From a virus: a stretch of 43,041 nucleotides of DNA. A program made the position numbers and the translations under genes. This document shows, piece by piece, positions 22,353-30,164 of this stretch. Location of the stretch: positions 64,001 to 107,041 of the IMG/VR virus record IMGVR_UViG_3300027908_000021. One strand, written 5' to 3'. The notes beneath the pieces are model-generated. The model searched no databases. It saw nothing but the letters and a program-made list of their open reading frames with translations, and had not been told where the DNA came from. Position 1 is the stretch's first letter. Each line of letters starts with the position of its first letter.

Positions 22353-22622
22353 TTAAACCTTCTCCATTTGAAGCAATGTTTGCCACAAATTAGCTAAAAG
22401 ATTCGGGTGATTGTCTTTTGACAAAGGTAACAAGGGTGTTGCACCTTCTTCGACAAACTCACGAAACCTTTTCAATGTCATTTTATACTGACTGACTTTG
22501 CCTTCTGGCTCGTTAAACTGAATAGTCACTTCATCAATACTTTTGTCATGGAAAATATCCATCGTCCCGACAACGTGAGGCAACGGTTCGCCACTTTTTG
22601 TTGGAGTTAGTAACTTGCCCAT
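22353..22622 (-). CDS. Hypothetical small protein
   Basis: 89 residues, ATG 22622 overlapping the upstream stop (TAATG). MGKLLTPTKSGEPLPHVVGTMDIFHDKSIDEVTIQFNEPEGKVSQYKMTLKRFREFVEEGATPLLPLSKD then a C-terminal helix. The strand-rich half with a basic helix could be a small nucleic-acid or protein-binding fold. No family recognised; co-translated with neighbours. Confidence 0.55.
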   Translation of the reverse strand: MGKLLTPTKSGEPLPHVVGTMDIFHDKSIDEVTIQFNEPEGKVSQYKMTLKRFREFVEEGATPLLPLSKDNHPNLLANLWQTLLQMEKV

Positions 22623-22864
22623 TATTCTTCTCGGAAGTGACGCCTTACGTTTGGATCGTCCGGCAAGTCAATATGCAAGTAGCCGCCCGTTTGCGTTCGC
22701 GCCAACAACCAGCACATCGCTTTAGCTAACTCAAAAGTAGTTATGTCCGTTTTAGGATCAAATATTTGAGTTTTTTGTGAACTGATCGAACCGACCGGAA
22801 ACACGCTCGCGTCTACAAAAATCGGATAAGTTTCTCGTGGTTTGTGAACATCGTCAGTTTCCAT
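22622..22864 (-). CDS. Hypothetical small protein
   Basis: 80 residues from ATG 22864, which overlaps the portal stop (TGATG). METDDVHKPRETYPIFVDASVFPVGSISSQKTQIFDPKTDITTFELAKAMCWLLARTQTGGYLHIDLPDDPNVRRHFREE. Beta-rich first half with a central helix (TFELAKAMCWLLAR). It is the first of a chain of small overlapping genes behind the portal. No family recognised. Confidence 0.55.
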   Translation of the reverse strand: METDDVHKPRETYPIFVDASVFPVGSISSQKTQIFDPKTDITTFELAKAMCWLLARTQTGGYLHIDLPDDPNVRRHFREE

Positions 22865-24681
22865 CACTTTCCTTTCTTGTTCCCTTTCTTCATTATACCG
22901 TTACCGTTTGCTCCGCTTCCCGCCAACGCTGCAACGCGATTCATGCTCTGACCGGGTTGCGAGCCGTTTCCGTTCCCCTGCGGCTGATTTTGCGGCGTAT
23001 TGCCTTGCAGATCGCTTCCAGCTTGGCCGACAAAGGATTGATTCGGTGCTGGCGGGGGAGGTTTTGGAGCGTTCTTGTTATTGGCGGCTTCTACGATTTC
23101 CTCGATCACTTCATCGATTTGGTCGTCAATGTCGTCAACACAATCAATGTCAAGGTGCTGAAATATTTTAGCTACATTCGGCACCTGTATTAAGTAAGGG
23201 GCCAATGCTGGATTAGCAAACCAAGCTTTAATCAAATCGTTATAGGTGTCTACTTTACTGTCAACAAGCGGTGCTGGTTTGACTACAATTGCATCAACAG
23301 CATCGTCGCCCCAATTCAACCGAAGTAATTCATTGACCAAACCCGGCACATCGTATTGCGGTTGTCCCTGCGTTACTTGTGCAGCAATATCATCGTCAAT
23401 ATCCTCAAGGTCCATCGACGCAGCACCGATATGCGTTTCACTGTCCGCTCTGCTCCCTGCTGTAGTGGCCTCGATTGCTGCTCTTTCACCCCAACCCCAT
23501 GCACGTACTAAAAGCTTTTCATTGTGCTCATCCTCGTGGATAAAGCCGTCCATTGCAGAGGCATAATTACCAGCATCCTCAATTACTAACTTCCACGGAG
23601 CAAGCGTAGCTAACTCAGGGTTTGCTTGAAGATCGGTGTCGGTGTACTCAGTGGTTGGAATAAGAGAACCGCCACCGACAAAAGCTACGGCAAGAATTTG
23701 TTTACCTATCTCAAAATTATCTACAAGTTCTCCGTTGATCGGTGTCTTACCCGGCTTGTAGTATAGAGTAGGTAAAACACCGGATAACTTACCCATCAAC
23801 AGGTATTTCTTTACACGGGTTTTTTGCTTATCAACCCATGGATCAAACGCAGGTTCATTTCGACTAAGACCGTACAGGTTGCCCGCCTCCACATCTTGCG
23901 AGTAAATCCATGACTTCACCGGCGGCAGACTTCCTTGCGATTGGTCAGACGGATTACTTGTATTGATCGTCAGTCCTGCAAAGTTTCCATTCCCGTCGTG
24001 AAGAATGTTACTGAATTCAGGCAACAACGGCTTTACCTTTTTCAGTACGTAAAACCCGTTGCGAATCTCGTACACCCGCTCAAAAGGACGCCAACCACTG
24101 TCCAATCCGCGTAACGCCTCCCTTACTAAACCAGAACGCAACGGCAGGAATGTATCAGAGATAAAATCGATAGCTTTTTGCGGGGCTTGCTTTGGTCGGC
24201 CAGAAATCGGATCGACTACGAACTTATTTCCAGTAGCGGAAACTTTTACACCTTCCGCTGCTTGAACCGACCACTGACTCGCAACAATCGGTTTTCTAAT
24301 TAGAGATCGAATCAGAGCAAGCGTCGGATCAAGAGCCATCATGCGGTACGTTGCATAACTGCCTTTTCTCGGTTGGACAAAACTTGAGCCAGACCAACCC
24401 CAGAACGTACCACCAATATCTAAGTTAACGCCCGGAATCGAACCGGGAAACAAACCGCCCAAACCCATGCCGGTCGGACTGCCGCCAGCATTTTGGTATA
24501 ATAATCCCGGTATGCCCGGAAAGCCAAGGTTGGCACCGCCTGCAACGTTTTGCGGGCCGGTTGTTTCGCCGGACTTCGGTTTAGCGTTTGGATTGACTTT
24601 AGGTATCGTATCGCCGGTGACGCCTAGGATCGATCCTGCGAAGTCGCTGCCGGGAGGTTTAGTAAGTTTTGAACGTTTCAC
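22864..24681 (-). CDS. Portal protein (Mu gp29/DUF935-like)
   Basis: 605 residues from GTG 24681. After a Gly/Pro-rich N-terminal 90 residues, YRMMALDPTLALIRSLIRKPIVASQWSVQAAEGV starts the portal core with the signature of phage portals that anchor the DNA packaging motor at a capsid vertex. GLDSGWRPFERVYEIRNGFYVLKKVKPLLP, ERAAIEATTAGSRADSETHIG and the coiled acidic stretch IDCVDDIDDQIDEVIEEIVEAANN follow, then a Gln/Gly-rich tail and KKGNKKGK. Position between TerL and protease-scaffold genes (separated by small genes) supports the call. It is transcribed leftwards while the csrA cassette upstream points the other way. Confidence 0.8.
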   Translation of the reverse strand: MKRSKLTKPPGSDFAGSILGVTGDTIPKVNPNAKPKSGETTGPQNVAGGANLGFPGIPGLLYQNAGGSPTGMGLGGLFPGSIPGVNLDIGGTFWGWSGSSFVQPRKGSYATYRMMALDPTLALIRSLIRKPIVASQWSVQAAEGVKVSATGNKFVVDPISGRPKQAPQKAIDFISDTFLPLRSGLVREALRGLDSGWRPFERVYEIRNGFYVLKKVKPLLPEFSNILHDGNGNFAGLTINTSNPSDQSQGSLPPVKSWIYSQDVEAGNLYGLSRNEPAFDPWVDKQKTRVKKYLLMGKLSGVLPTLYYKPGKTPINGELVDNFEIGKQILAVAFVGGGSLIPTTEYTDTDLQANPELATLAPWKLVIEDAGNYASAMDGFIHEDEHNEKLLVRAWGWGERAAIEATTAGSRADSETHIGAASMDLEDIDDDIAAQVTQGQPQYDVPGLVNELLRLNWGDDAVDAIVVKPAPLVDSKVDTYNDLIKAWFANPALAPYLIQVPNVAKIFQHLDIDCVDDIDDQIDEVIEEIVEAANNKNAPKPPPPAPNQSFVGQAGSDLQGNTPQNQPQGNGNGSQPGQSMNRVAALAGSGANGNGIMKKGNKKGK

Positions 24682-24694
24682 AAAGGATTTGTTT

Positions 24695-24961
24695 ATGTGT
24701 TTATGTGTTTTTGAAGTTTCTTGGAAAGCGAAGGTTTACATGCAATATGATTGTCAAGGGGATTATCTATATGTTGATAATTTAGTCATCACCATCAAAG
24801 ACGGTGGCAGCGCGATTTCCCTTCCTGTTCAGTACTTCGAGCTAGAAAAAATTGATCCAACTTTATTTAAAGAAATTAAAACGTGGGCTTGGAGTGTCCT
24901 TAATAAAGAACAGGCGAAAAAACAAGATTCAACTAGGCACAGTAAAGAAGTAAAAACCTGA
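24695..24961 (+). CDS. Hypothetical protein upstream of csrA
   Basis: 88 residues from ATG 24695, 8 nt after AAAGGA; a second ATG at 24740 with GAAGG upstream would give 73 residues. MCLCVFEVSWKAKVYMQYDCQGDYLYVDNLVITIKDGGSAISLPVQYFELEKIDPTLFKEIKTWAWSVLNK. Beta-rich then helical. No family recognised. It lies head to head with the portal (13-nt gap) and 17 nt upstream of csrA, so it heads the csrA cassette. Confidence 0.55.
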   Translation: MCLCVFEVSWKAKVYMQYDCQGDYLYVDNLVITIKDGGSAISLPVQYFELEKIDPTLFKEIKTWAWSVLNKEQAKKQDSTRHSKEVKT

Positions 24962-24978
24962 CTTCAGAAAGGAATCGG

Positions 24979-25419
24979 ATGTTGGTTTTAAGTAGAAATC
25001 GCGACGAGTCGGTAATGATTGGAGACGATATTTCCGTTACTATCGTTGATATACGCGGAGATCGAGTCAGACTCGGTTTTAACGCACCAATCAGTTATCG
25101 AATCGACCGCAAGGAAATTTACGATGCCAAGAAACGAGAACAACAGGAAAACAAAGATTCAGTTCCTTTTGTTCCACGCGGACGATATTCAGAAGACAAC
25201 CCACCTTTGATGGGAGACGCCGATCCTGATTACAATCTCGCGACTGACATGGAATGGTGGGATGCACAATTAAAAAACTTCCCACAAGTACGCGTCGAAA
25301 ACAACCAGTGGGTGGTTGCCGTTGCTCCTACACTAAAAACAGTAGCCAGAGGAAAAACATTTCTAGAAGCCGTTAACCGTTGCCGAGAGAATGCAGCAAA
25401 TCTACGAAGGAAAGGGTGA
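24979..25419 (+). CDS. csrA: CsrA-like translational regulator with C-terminal extension
   Basis: 146 residues; the first 55 (MLVLSRNRDESVMIGDDISVTI, DIRGDRVRLGFNAP, IDRKEIYDAKK) are a full CsrA domain with the conserved MLVLSR start and the RKE segment that binds ANGGA in RNA. Cellular CsrA is about 60-70 residues; here about 80 more follow, ending WVVAVAPTLKTVARGKTFLEAVNRCRENAANL, which has a HicB-like look (weak). CsrA represses or stabilises mRNAs by binding GGA loops at ribosome sites; many plus-strand genes here have AAAGGA leaders. Ribosome site AGAAAGGAA. Phage capture of csrA is inference from position. Confidence 0.88.
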   Translation: MLVLSRNRDESVMIGDDISVTIVDIRGDRVRLGFNAPISYRIDRKEIYDAKKREQQENKDSVPFVPRGRYSEDNPPLMGDADPDYNLATDMEWWDAQLKNFPQVRVENNQWVVAVAPTLKTVARGKTFLEAVNRCRENAANLRRKG

Positions 25420-25423
25420 ATTT

Positions 25424-25927
25424 ATGAGCGAAGAAGCACGTTACCAGCTCAAGATAACCAATCCCAACAACAATGTTTCTTGGTTTAATTACAGAATCGA
25501 GCCTGACGATTTTCGCATAGTGAGCAACCAGCAAGACGCTAAGGATTTTGACTATAGCACCACAAACGCTCTTTACGATTGGGTAAAAAACGTTTTGCGA
25601 AAACGAGGCAGCCGCTCCGTTGTAACTATCGCAGCTTCAATTTTGAAAAAGAAAACTGTTTCTTCCAACGAACTAAAACTTTTTCTTTGTAATGCTTCGG
25701 GCTACGACGATCTTTTACCAAAACTGTCCACGCTACTAAGCTTCGCCTACTCGATAGAAGAAGCTATAGGAAAAGCAACACTCAAAGCTAAAGAAACGTT
25801 TCCAAATGTCAAAATGTGGCAAATCGATGTAAGCGAGATTGGGCAAGAGATGATCGACGCGATAGCTAAATTAGCTACAAAGGCATTGTCTTCGGAACCA
25901 AGCTCGGATGTAAGCCAGAAAACTTAG
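25424..25927 (+). CDS. Hypothetical protein of the csrA cassette
   Basis: 167 residues from ATG 25424, 4 nt after the csrA stop, with GGAAAGGG as ribosome site inside the csrA end. MSEEARYQLKITNPNNNVSWFNYRIEPDDFRIVSNQQDAKDF then helical segments ending ALSSEPSSDVSQKT. No family recognised; may be a partner of the CsrA-like protein. It overlaps the 3' end of the large terminase gene by 53 nt tail to tail, an unusual antisense overlap. Confidence 0.6.
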   Translation: MSEEARYQLKITNPNNNVSWFNYRIEPDDFRIVSNQQDAKDFDYSTTNALYDWVKNVLRKRGSRSVVTIAASILKKKTVSSNELKLFLCNASGYDDLLPKLSTLLSFAYSIEEAIGKATLKAKETFPNVKMWQIDVSEIGQEMIDAIAKLATKALSSEPSSDVSQKT

Positions 25928-27353
25928 CGGCACCACGCATGGGCGGTTGGTAGCTGGAGCCCGCCGGTAGGGTGAATACTTGTGCATTGACCTTCACGGG
26001 TTGTTTGTACATAACCGCGTACCGAAGTGCTGAAAGTGAGTGGTTATTCTCATCAACCGGAACCTCTTTGGCATTCTGTCCAGCTTTCTTCGGCGGCATG
26101 GTATAGTTTTCAATTTCTTCCAGCACACCAATCGGCAACTTCGACTCTGCCAGTAAAGGATCGCGTTCGACTAAACAATCCTCAAAAAAGTATAGACGTG
26201 CTTTGCCATCACCTAAAACTTTGAATCTTGACTTAACTGCTTGAATGCCTGTTTCAATGTCGTTCTTAGCTATGATCGTCGGAATGCCGTTCTTATACAA
26301 AGTTGCTCTGCCTTCGGCATCTTCTGGATCGGCAATCGTTGCTTCAAAAACTTCACTACCGCTTAGCTCTTTTATTTTCTTGGCATGATCCTCTACTAAC
26401 ATTTGCGTTTTGTACCATTCTCGATACACGTAATACCTACCGTCAGGATCAATAGCTATAAACAAACAGCTAAACGGGTTGGAAAAGCCGAAGTCGATTG
26501 AACGAATTCGCTTCCACGTTGGCGGTATATCAAAACGTTTAATGACATGGATTGCAGGATCAAAATCCTCCCCGTACACTAAACCCTCACTACTTGCCCA
26601 CAACCCGGACAATAGCCGAAGTTTTCGTGCTCCGGTCAGCGAATGCAACTTGGACATGTAAACCGCACCTTGCGGTGTCCAAGTCATCTTATCGCTATCC
26701 CATAGAAGCGGGTTATCCTCATGCCGCGAATTAAGACGCGTCATTTGCCTCTGACCCGGACGTGCGAGGGGCAGAAAGTCTTTCAACGCCTCTGGGACGC
26801 TGTAAGGCCGGTTGGCGCGTTGATTGAGCCAGTGGCTTGGCGGGCCGGGATTGCAATCCGCGATAGCTTGCTGAAAAGGCATCTTGCCGTTGCGAAGCCG
26901 GGAAGTAAGTTTTTCCCAATCATCCTCTACAAGTTCTAGACTCTCAAAACATGCAATAATATCATAATCGGTTGACATGATACGATCAGGGTTATCAACA
27001 CCCTCAACGACTAGCTCAGAACCGTTTGGAAAAGCGTAAGCTCTGCGGGTTGATCGCAATTGACTGTGAAGGTTTGGGTACAAGTTCGGGTTGTCGGGGA
27101 TTACATCGCGTTCGAGTGTTACTAAAACAGATTCAGTCATCGACACACGAGTCTTGCGGGCAATCAGTCCACGACTGCCGGGACATTTTAGTAACCAGCG
27201 AACTACCTTCTCTAAAACACTTCTCGTTTTGCCAGTTCCTGCGGCCCCTACGATAAGGCACTCCGCATCACGACACGGAAACAGTGCCTTAGCCGCTCCT
27301 CGCGGTTGGTACAGCTTGCAGGCTTGCGTATCTAATTCAGCTAACGCGGACAT
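25875..27353 (-). CDS. Terminase large subunit (TerL)
   Basis: 492 residues. Walker A GAAGTGKT at 36-43, TRKTRVSMTESVLVTLERDV following, Walker B-like YDIIACFESLE at 130-140, then the RNase H-like nuclease half with SIDFGFSNPFSCLFIAIDPDGRYYVYREWY (first catalytic Asp region), EATIADPEDAEGRATLYKNGI (second) and a C-terminal DENNHSLSALRYAVMY (third Asp). This is the ATPase-nuclease that packages phage DNA into proheads. Start ATG 27353 lacks a strong Shine-Dalgarno and overlaps a tiny upstream gene. Confidence 0.88.
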   Translation of the reverse strand: MSALAELDTQACKLYQPRGAAKALFPCRDAECLIVGAAGTGKTRSVLEKVVRWLLKCPGSRGLIARKTRVSMTESVLVTLERDVIPDNPNLYPNLHSQLRSTRRAYAFPNGSELVVEGVDNPDRIMSTDYDIIACFESLELVEDDWEKLTSRLRNGKMPFQQAIADCNPGPPSHWLNQRANRPYSVPEALKDFLPLARPGQRQMTRLNSRHEDNPLLWDSDKMTWTPQGAVYMSKLHSLTGARKLRLLSGLWASSEGLVYGEDFDPAIHVIKRFDIPPTWKRIRSIDFGFSNPFSCLFIAIDPDGRYYVYREWYKTQMLVEDHAKKIKELSGSEVFEATIADPEDAEGRATLYKNGIPTIIAKNDIETGIQAVKSRFKVLGDGKARLYFFEDCLVERDPLLAESKLPIGVLEEIENYTMPPKKAGQNAKEVPVDENNHSLSALRYAVMYKQPVKVNAQVFTLPAGSSYQPPMRGAAKFSGLHPSLVPKTMPL

Positions 27354-27444
27354 TCGGTGGAGCTTTCGGTGGAGCTTTCGGAGATTTTACTCGACATTTC
27401 AGATAACTCTTTGGGGCCGGAACCGCAACTTGACTACCCATCAT
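27337..27444 (-). CDS. Possible micro-protein before TerL
   Basis: 35 residues from ATG 27444 with AAAGG upstream, overlapping both the stop of the gene before it (GGATGATG) and the start of TerL. The C-terminal half (KSPKAPPKAPPNVRVS) comes from a tandem 12-bp repeat. Could be an expressed coupling peptide for TerL translation, or only spacer. Confidence 0.3.
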   Translation of the reverse strand: MMGSQVAVPAPKSYLKCRVKSPKAPPKAPPNVRVS

Positions 27445-27521
27445 CCCCAACCTTTCGGATATGAAGCACGAAAGAGGATTACTAAAACCACGAACAAGAC
27501 AATTTCAAGTAAGCCGGGCAT
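27441..27521 (-). CDS. Possible 26-residue membrane peptide
   Basis: ATG 27521 to TGA 27441: MPGLLEIVLFVVLVILFRASYPKGWG, a single hydrophobic helix with a short basic tail, like the tiny DUF3309-type phage membrane peptides. No strong ribosome site. Codons include the TTTTAGTAATC word. Confidence 0.35.
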   Translation of the reverse strand: MPGLLEIVLFVVLVILFRASYPKGWG

Positions 27522-27529
27522 GATCTTCT

Positions 27530-28057
27530 CTACACATTGACAATCGACCAAAGCGGGTAACGCGAAACATCATTAGAAAAGTCGAATCTTATTTGGCTAA
27601 AGTCAATGCCAAAACCAGAAGTATGCCAAGCAAATTGAGCCCCTTTCATCCTCATTTCAAAGTTATGCGATTTCTTATCTAAAAGACCGCCGCCTTCCGC
27701 TGTTGAGCGATAACAACCTAAGTATTTAATCGTGTAAGGCGGATACCCGCGAAACTCTTTTGAACTGATTCGACCCACAATGTCCAAATTCGTGGCATAA
27801 CCTTGCTGTGTCAGTTTTAACCAATTCGCACACGTCCAGATCGGCTCATCCCAAAGATCGTACTTAACGCCTAGGCAGGTTTCGTCAATCTGAACAATGT
27901 TTCCACATAAATCAGATTTCTTTAAAAGAAGTGAGATCCGGTTAGGCCTATTCAAAACAACTCTGTCCCCTACTTTGAAACGCGGAGCGGCTAGAGTAGT
28001 TGCAGGCAGAATCGACAAAGCACCGATTGTTTTGATAATATCGCGTCGTGTTACCAT
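27530..28057 (-). CDS. Exported protein with Tat-like signal
   Basis: 175 residues. MVTRRDIIKTIGALSILPATTLAAPRF is a signal peptide with a twin-arginine pattern (TRRDIIK then a moderately hydrophobic stretch and TLAAP cleavage site). The mature part begins FKVGDRVVLNRPNRISLLLKKSDLCGNIVQI, a KOW/SH3-like start, and is otherwise unknown. A Tat-exported gene between TerS and TerL is unexpected in a phage. ATG 28057 has an AGGTGA site; gene begins 3 nt after the upstream stop. Confidence 0.6.
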   Translation of the reverse strand: MVTRRDIIKTIGALSILPATTLAAPRFKVGDRVVLNRPNRISLLLKKSDLCGNIVQIDETCLGVKYDLWDEPIWTCANWLKLTQQGYATNLDIVGRISSKEFRGYPPYTIKYLGCYRSTAEGGGLLDKKSHNFEMRMKGAQFAWHTSGFGIDFSQIRFDFSNDVSRYPLWSIVNV

Positions 28058-28060
28058 AAA

Positions 28061-28414
28061 TCACCTGTTGACTGAAAACCAAGGGGTTATCTTGTGCTGC
28101 AAAGTAATATGCGGGTAGTCAGTTAAAATAATCAACTGGCCGAGGTCGGTCTTTGTTCTCTCAACAACGTCTGTCGGCACTAAGGCGTAGACTCGCGTAG
28201 TCACTTGCCCGCCGTCCACGTCCATATAAAAACGCACACTCTCACACAAAACAGACGGTTTAACTAAGTGAGCATTGTTTCTGCAAAACTCCTCTACCGC
28301 CGTGTACTCTTTATCCATCACCTCTTTTACATGCCGCTCAACAAAATCACGAAACGGTTTTCCGTTCAAATAAAACTCAAACTCGGAGACGTTCTTTAGC
28401 TTGTAGTCAATCAC
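28061..28414 (-). CDS. Hypothetical protein
   Basis: 117 residues from GTG 28414, GGAGAAACGAA upstream. MIDYKLKNVSEFEFYLNGKPFRDFVERHVKEVMDKEYTAVEEFCRNN, then beta strands (SVRFYMDVDGGQVTTRVYALVPTDVVERTK) and ITLQHKITPWFSVNR. Mixed alpha/beta, no family recognised. Sits 12 nt downstream of a KOW-like small gene. Confidence 0.55.
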   Translation of the reverse strand: MIDYKLKNVSEFEFYLNGKPFRDFVERHVKEVMDKEYTAVEEFCRNNAHLVKPSVLCESVRFYMDVDGGQVTTRVYALVPTDVVERTKTDLGQLIILTDYPHITLQHKITPWFSVNR

Positions 28415-28426
28415 TTCGTTTCTCCG

Positions 28427-28642
28427 TTACACCAACTCAAACTCATCAGCAAACAGAAAGCACATTCTACGCTCCCCGGAAGCGAAGTAGCAAACCTCGT
28501 ACTGAATAGTACCGCCTTGATTTATCGTGACGCTCCGCACTACGGCTTTCTGTTCTAACTCAGGAACTTTCACCCTATCGCCCGGCACGGCTTTAACTTT
28601 CAGATTCAGCGTTTTATTTGCTTCCACTTTCATCTCCATCAT
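28427..28642 (-). CDS. Small SH3/KOW-like protein
   Basis: 71 residues from ATG 28642 (start among several ATGs uncertain), overlapping the TerS end by 29 nt. KVKAVPGDRVKVPELEQKAVVRSVTINQGGTIQYEVCYFASGERRMCFLFADEFEL reads as a small barrel: PGDxV start, central VxSVxxxxGGxxxYxVxxxxxGExxxxxxxxDEFEL, a pattern common in small phage proteins. Function unknown. Confidence 0.6.
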   Translation of the reverse strand: MMEMKVEANKTLNLKVKAVPGDRVKVPELEQKAVVRSVTINQGGTIQYEVCYFASGERRMCFLFADEFELV

Positions 28643-29285
28643 CAACGTCCATGAACAATTTAGTTATTGCTTTTCCACCAGACGTTACATCAACCTTGTT
28701 CGTCAGTTGACCGTTCATTCGTGCCAGCAGTTCAAGAGCTTTGGTTCGGTCGTACAGCTTGAACCTTCTTTTCAGTACTGTACAGTTTCCGTCCGGTGTC
28801 TGAATCACGTCTTCAACCCATTCGCGTATCTGGCCGATTGCTCCTGCTTGTGCTGCCGCTTTCCAATCAATGTTTGCTTTTCCCTCGTCATCAACCACTA
28901 CAAAATTGGATATATCCGCTTCTGCCAGTGCTGCTATATTTGCCTTCACTCTTTCCGGCCCACAATTGCGTGCCGCTATCTTTCTAGCTATAGCTTGTTG
29001 AACCTTTGGAATCCTTAGTAAGAAACTAGCAGTCACAGCAAGAGCATTTTCGTTATCGTCTTTGTATCCGGCCAACCTTGCCGCCTTAGTACCATTGCCC
29101 ATTGCCTGTCCAGTTATCGCATCCACAAACAACCTACGCCGCATAGTTAAACCATCATTATCCGTATCCTCTTGGCTATCGTCATCAGGCTTATGTTTGA
29201 TCGTAGGTAACTCAAAAGGCTTGGCTTCTGTTTCCTTGACTATTTTAGTAATAGTCTTTCTTTTAGTTAACTTAACCCGCTTCAC
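28614..29285 (-). CDS. Terminase small subunit (TerS)
   Basis: 223 residues from GTG 29285 (AAGAGG upstream). A basic start (KRVKLTKRKTITKIVKE) precedes RRRLFVDAITGQAMGNGTKAARLAGYKDDNENALAVTASFLLRIPKVQQAIARKIAARNCGPERVKANIAALAEADISNFV, which is the Terminase_2-like small subunit pattern: 'FV.....G.NAT.AA..AGY......AA....LL..P.V...I'. A C-terminal helical part KRRFKLYDRTKALELLARMNG follows. TerS binds packaging sites and regulates TerL, which lies about 1.3 kb downstream on the same strand. Confidence 0.8.
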   Translation of the reverse strand: MKRVKLTKRKTITKIVKETEAKPFELPTIKHKPDDDSQEDTDNDGLTMRRRLFVDAITGQAMGNGTKAARLAGYKDDNENALAVTASFLLRIPKVQQAIARKIAARNCGPERVKANIAALAEADISNFVVVDDEGKANIDWKAAAQAGAIGQIREWVEDVIQTPDGNCTVLKRRFKLYDRTKALELLARMNGQLTNKVDVTSGGKAITKLFMDVDDGDESGSK

Positions 29286-29297
29286 TTTACTATCCTC

Positions 29298-29543
29298 TTA
29301 CTTACCTTTTGGGCGTTCGTGCAAGCCCTTTTCTTCGAGCAACGCCGCAACATCATCCAAGTGCAAACAATCGCACATACAAGCACCCGCAACACTGGTG
29401 CTTATTGGGGCGATGCTTCCGTTACAATAATCGTTTCCCGGCGTAGCATCGTGCAAAACACCAATACTAATAATCGAGCCTTTGTTGCCCAATTGAACGA
29501 TTTTATCGCCGTTCTTCGCTTCCCGTCCGTTTCTGTAGTGCAT
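29298..29543 (-). CDS. Small phage protein with KOW-like start
   Basis: 81 residues from ATG 29543 with AGGAGA 8 nt upstream (a TTG at 29549 is in frame). MHYRNGREAKNGDKIVQLGNKGSIISIGVLHDATPGNDYCNGSIAPISTSVAGACMCDCLHLDDVAALLEEKG. 'YxNGRExxxGDKIV...G.....GVLxxAxPGNDxCNGxIAP' recurs in small phage proteins near terminase. The Cys-x-Cys-x-x(-)Asp cluster might bind metal. Function unknown. Confidence 0.6.
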   Translation of the reverse strand: MHYRNGREAKNGDKIVQLGNKGSIISIGVLHDATPGNDYCNGSIAPISTSVAGACMCDCLHLDDVAALLEEKGLHERPKGK

Positions 29544-29561
29544 AAACAATCTCCTATTAAA

Positions 29562-29741
29562 TTACTGCCCTACCTTTTTAACTACAAATCGATTGATCGT
29601 TTTCCCATTGTGAGCAATTGTCGGCTCTACTTCAACCTTGTAACCTAATTCGATAATCCGCTCTACGGCACGATTCAATATAATCTGTGCCTTCTCCTCT
29701 TGTTCCTTGCAATCGGGTTGGGTTGGTTTACTTAAAGACAT
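29562..29741 (-). CDS. Hypothetical small protein
   Basis: 59 residues from ATG 29741, overlapping the end of the zinc-ribbon gene. MSLSKPTQPDCKEQEEKAQIILNRAVERIIELGYKVEVEPTIAHNGKTINRFVVKKVGQ: one helix then two strands. No family recognised. Lies between two small metal-binding-type genes. Confidence 0.5.
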   Translation of the reverse strand: MSLSKPTQPDCKEQEEKAQIILNRAVERIIELGYKVEVEPTIAHNGKTINRFVVKKVGQ

Positions 29742-29925
29742 TATCAAAAAGGTGTTGTACTGCGTGCCACAACTGCTCTAGTATACCACGAACACGCCCC
29801 ACATCTTGAGTTAACCTACCACAACAAGGACAAAAGTTTGCTTCCGATCTGACAACACTACATCGCGGACACCAACGAACGTAGAATTTCAAAGCAGACG
29901 GATTTCTACGCAATTTGAAGCTCAT
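29728..29925 (-). CDS. Zinc-ribbon small protein, leaderless-type start
   Basis: 65 residues. WCPRCSVVRSEANFCPCCGRL has two CxxC knuckles 11 residues apart (zinc ribbon). The TATAAT box ends 6 nt before ATG 29925, so the transcript is probably leaderless; GAGGG lies too close to the ATG to be a Shine-Dalgarno. The C-terminal helix LEQLWHAVQHLFDNVFK is amphipathic. Possibly a small regulator. Confidence 0.6.
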   Translation of the reverse strand: MSFKLRRNPSALKFYVRWCPRCSVVRSEANFCPCCGRLTQDVGRVRGILEQLWHAVQHLFDNVFK

Positions 29926-29931
29926 GCCCTC

Positions 29932-29937
29932 ATTATA
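29932..29937 (-). promoter_or_regulatory. -10 box of GGTATAAT type, 6 nt before ATG 29925
   Basis: Minus strand ACGGTATAATGAGGGCATG. No -35 hexamer at 16-18 bp. Fourth base pair spacing identical to 10177 and 11378. Confidence 0.55.
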
Positions 29938-29988
29938 CCGTCCAAGATGCTTTTCGTCGCTCTACGCTGCTGCTATCGACCGCAAAGG

Positions 29989-30147
29989 CTATTGGATAGG
30001 GCTTCCGAACACGCGGTAGCCGAGCAGTCCAATCAGAACGAAAACGACGATCCAGATACTTGACCGCTTCTCGAAAGGATAGCTCATGTATCCGCCGAAC
30101 AGAAGGCAGATAACAAACAAAATCCAGAACCATATCGCAGCGCTCAT
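29989..30147 (-). CDS. Small two-helix membrane protein
   Basis: 52 residues from ATG 30147, ribosome site AAAGAGG. MSAAIWFWILFVICLLFGGYMSYPFEK then SSIWIVVFVLIGLLGYRVFGSPIQ: two transmembrane helices joined by a charged turn. The spacing between ribosome site and ATG contains TTTAGT and the start is part of the TACTAAA word (30147-30153). Holin- or accessory-like in shape; function unknown. Confidence 0.6.
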   Translation of the reverse strand: MSAAIWFWILFVICLLFGGYMSYPFEKRSSIWIVVFVLIGLLGYRVFGSPIQ

Positions 30148-30164
30148 ACTAAACCTCTTTCTAG

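Noticed and set aside
29933-30133. 66-residue minus-strand frame overlapping the two-helix membrane gene
   Set aside because: The alternative frame 29989-30147 has a good ribosome site and a clear transmembrane pattern; this one has neither.
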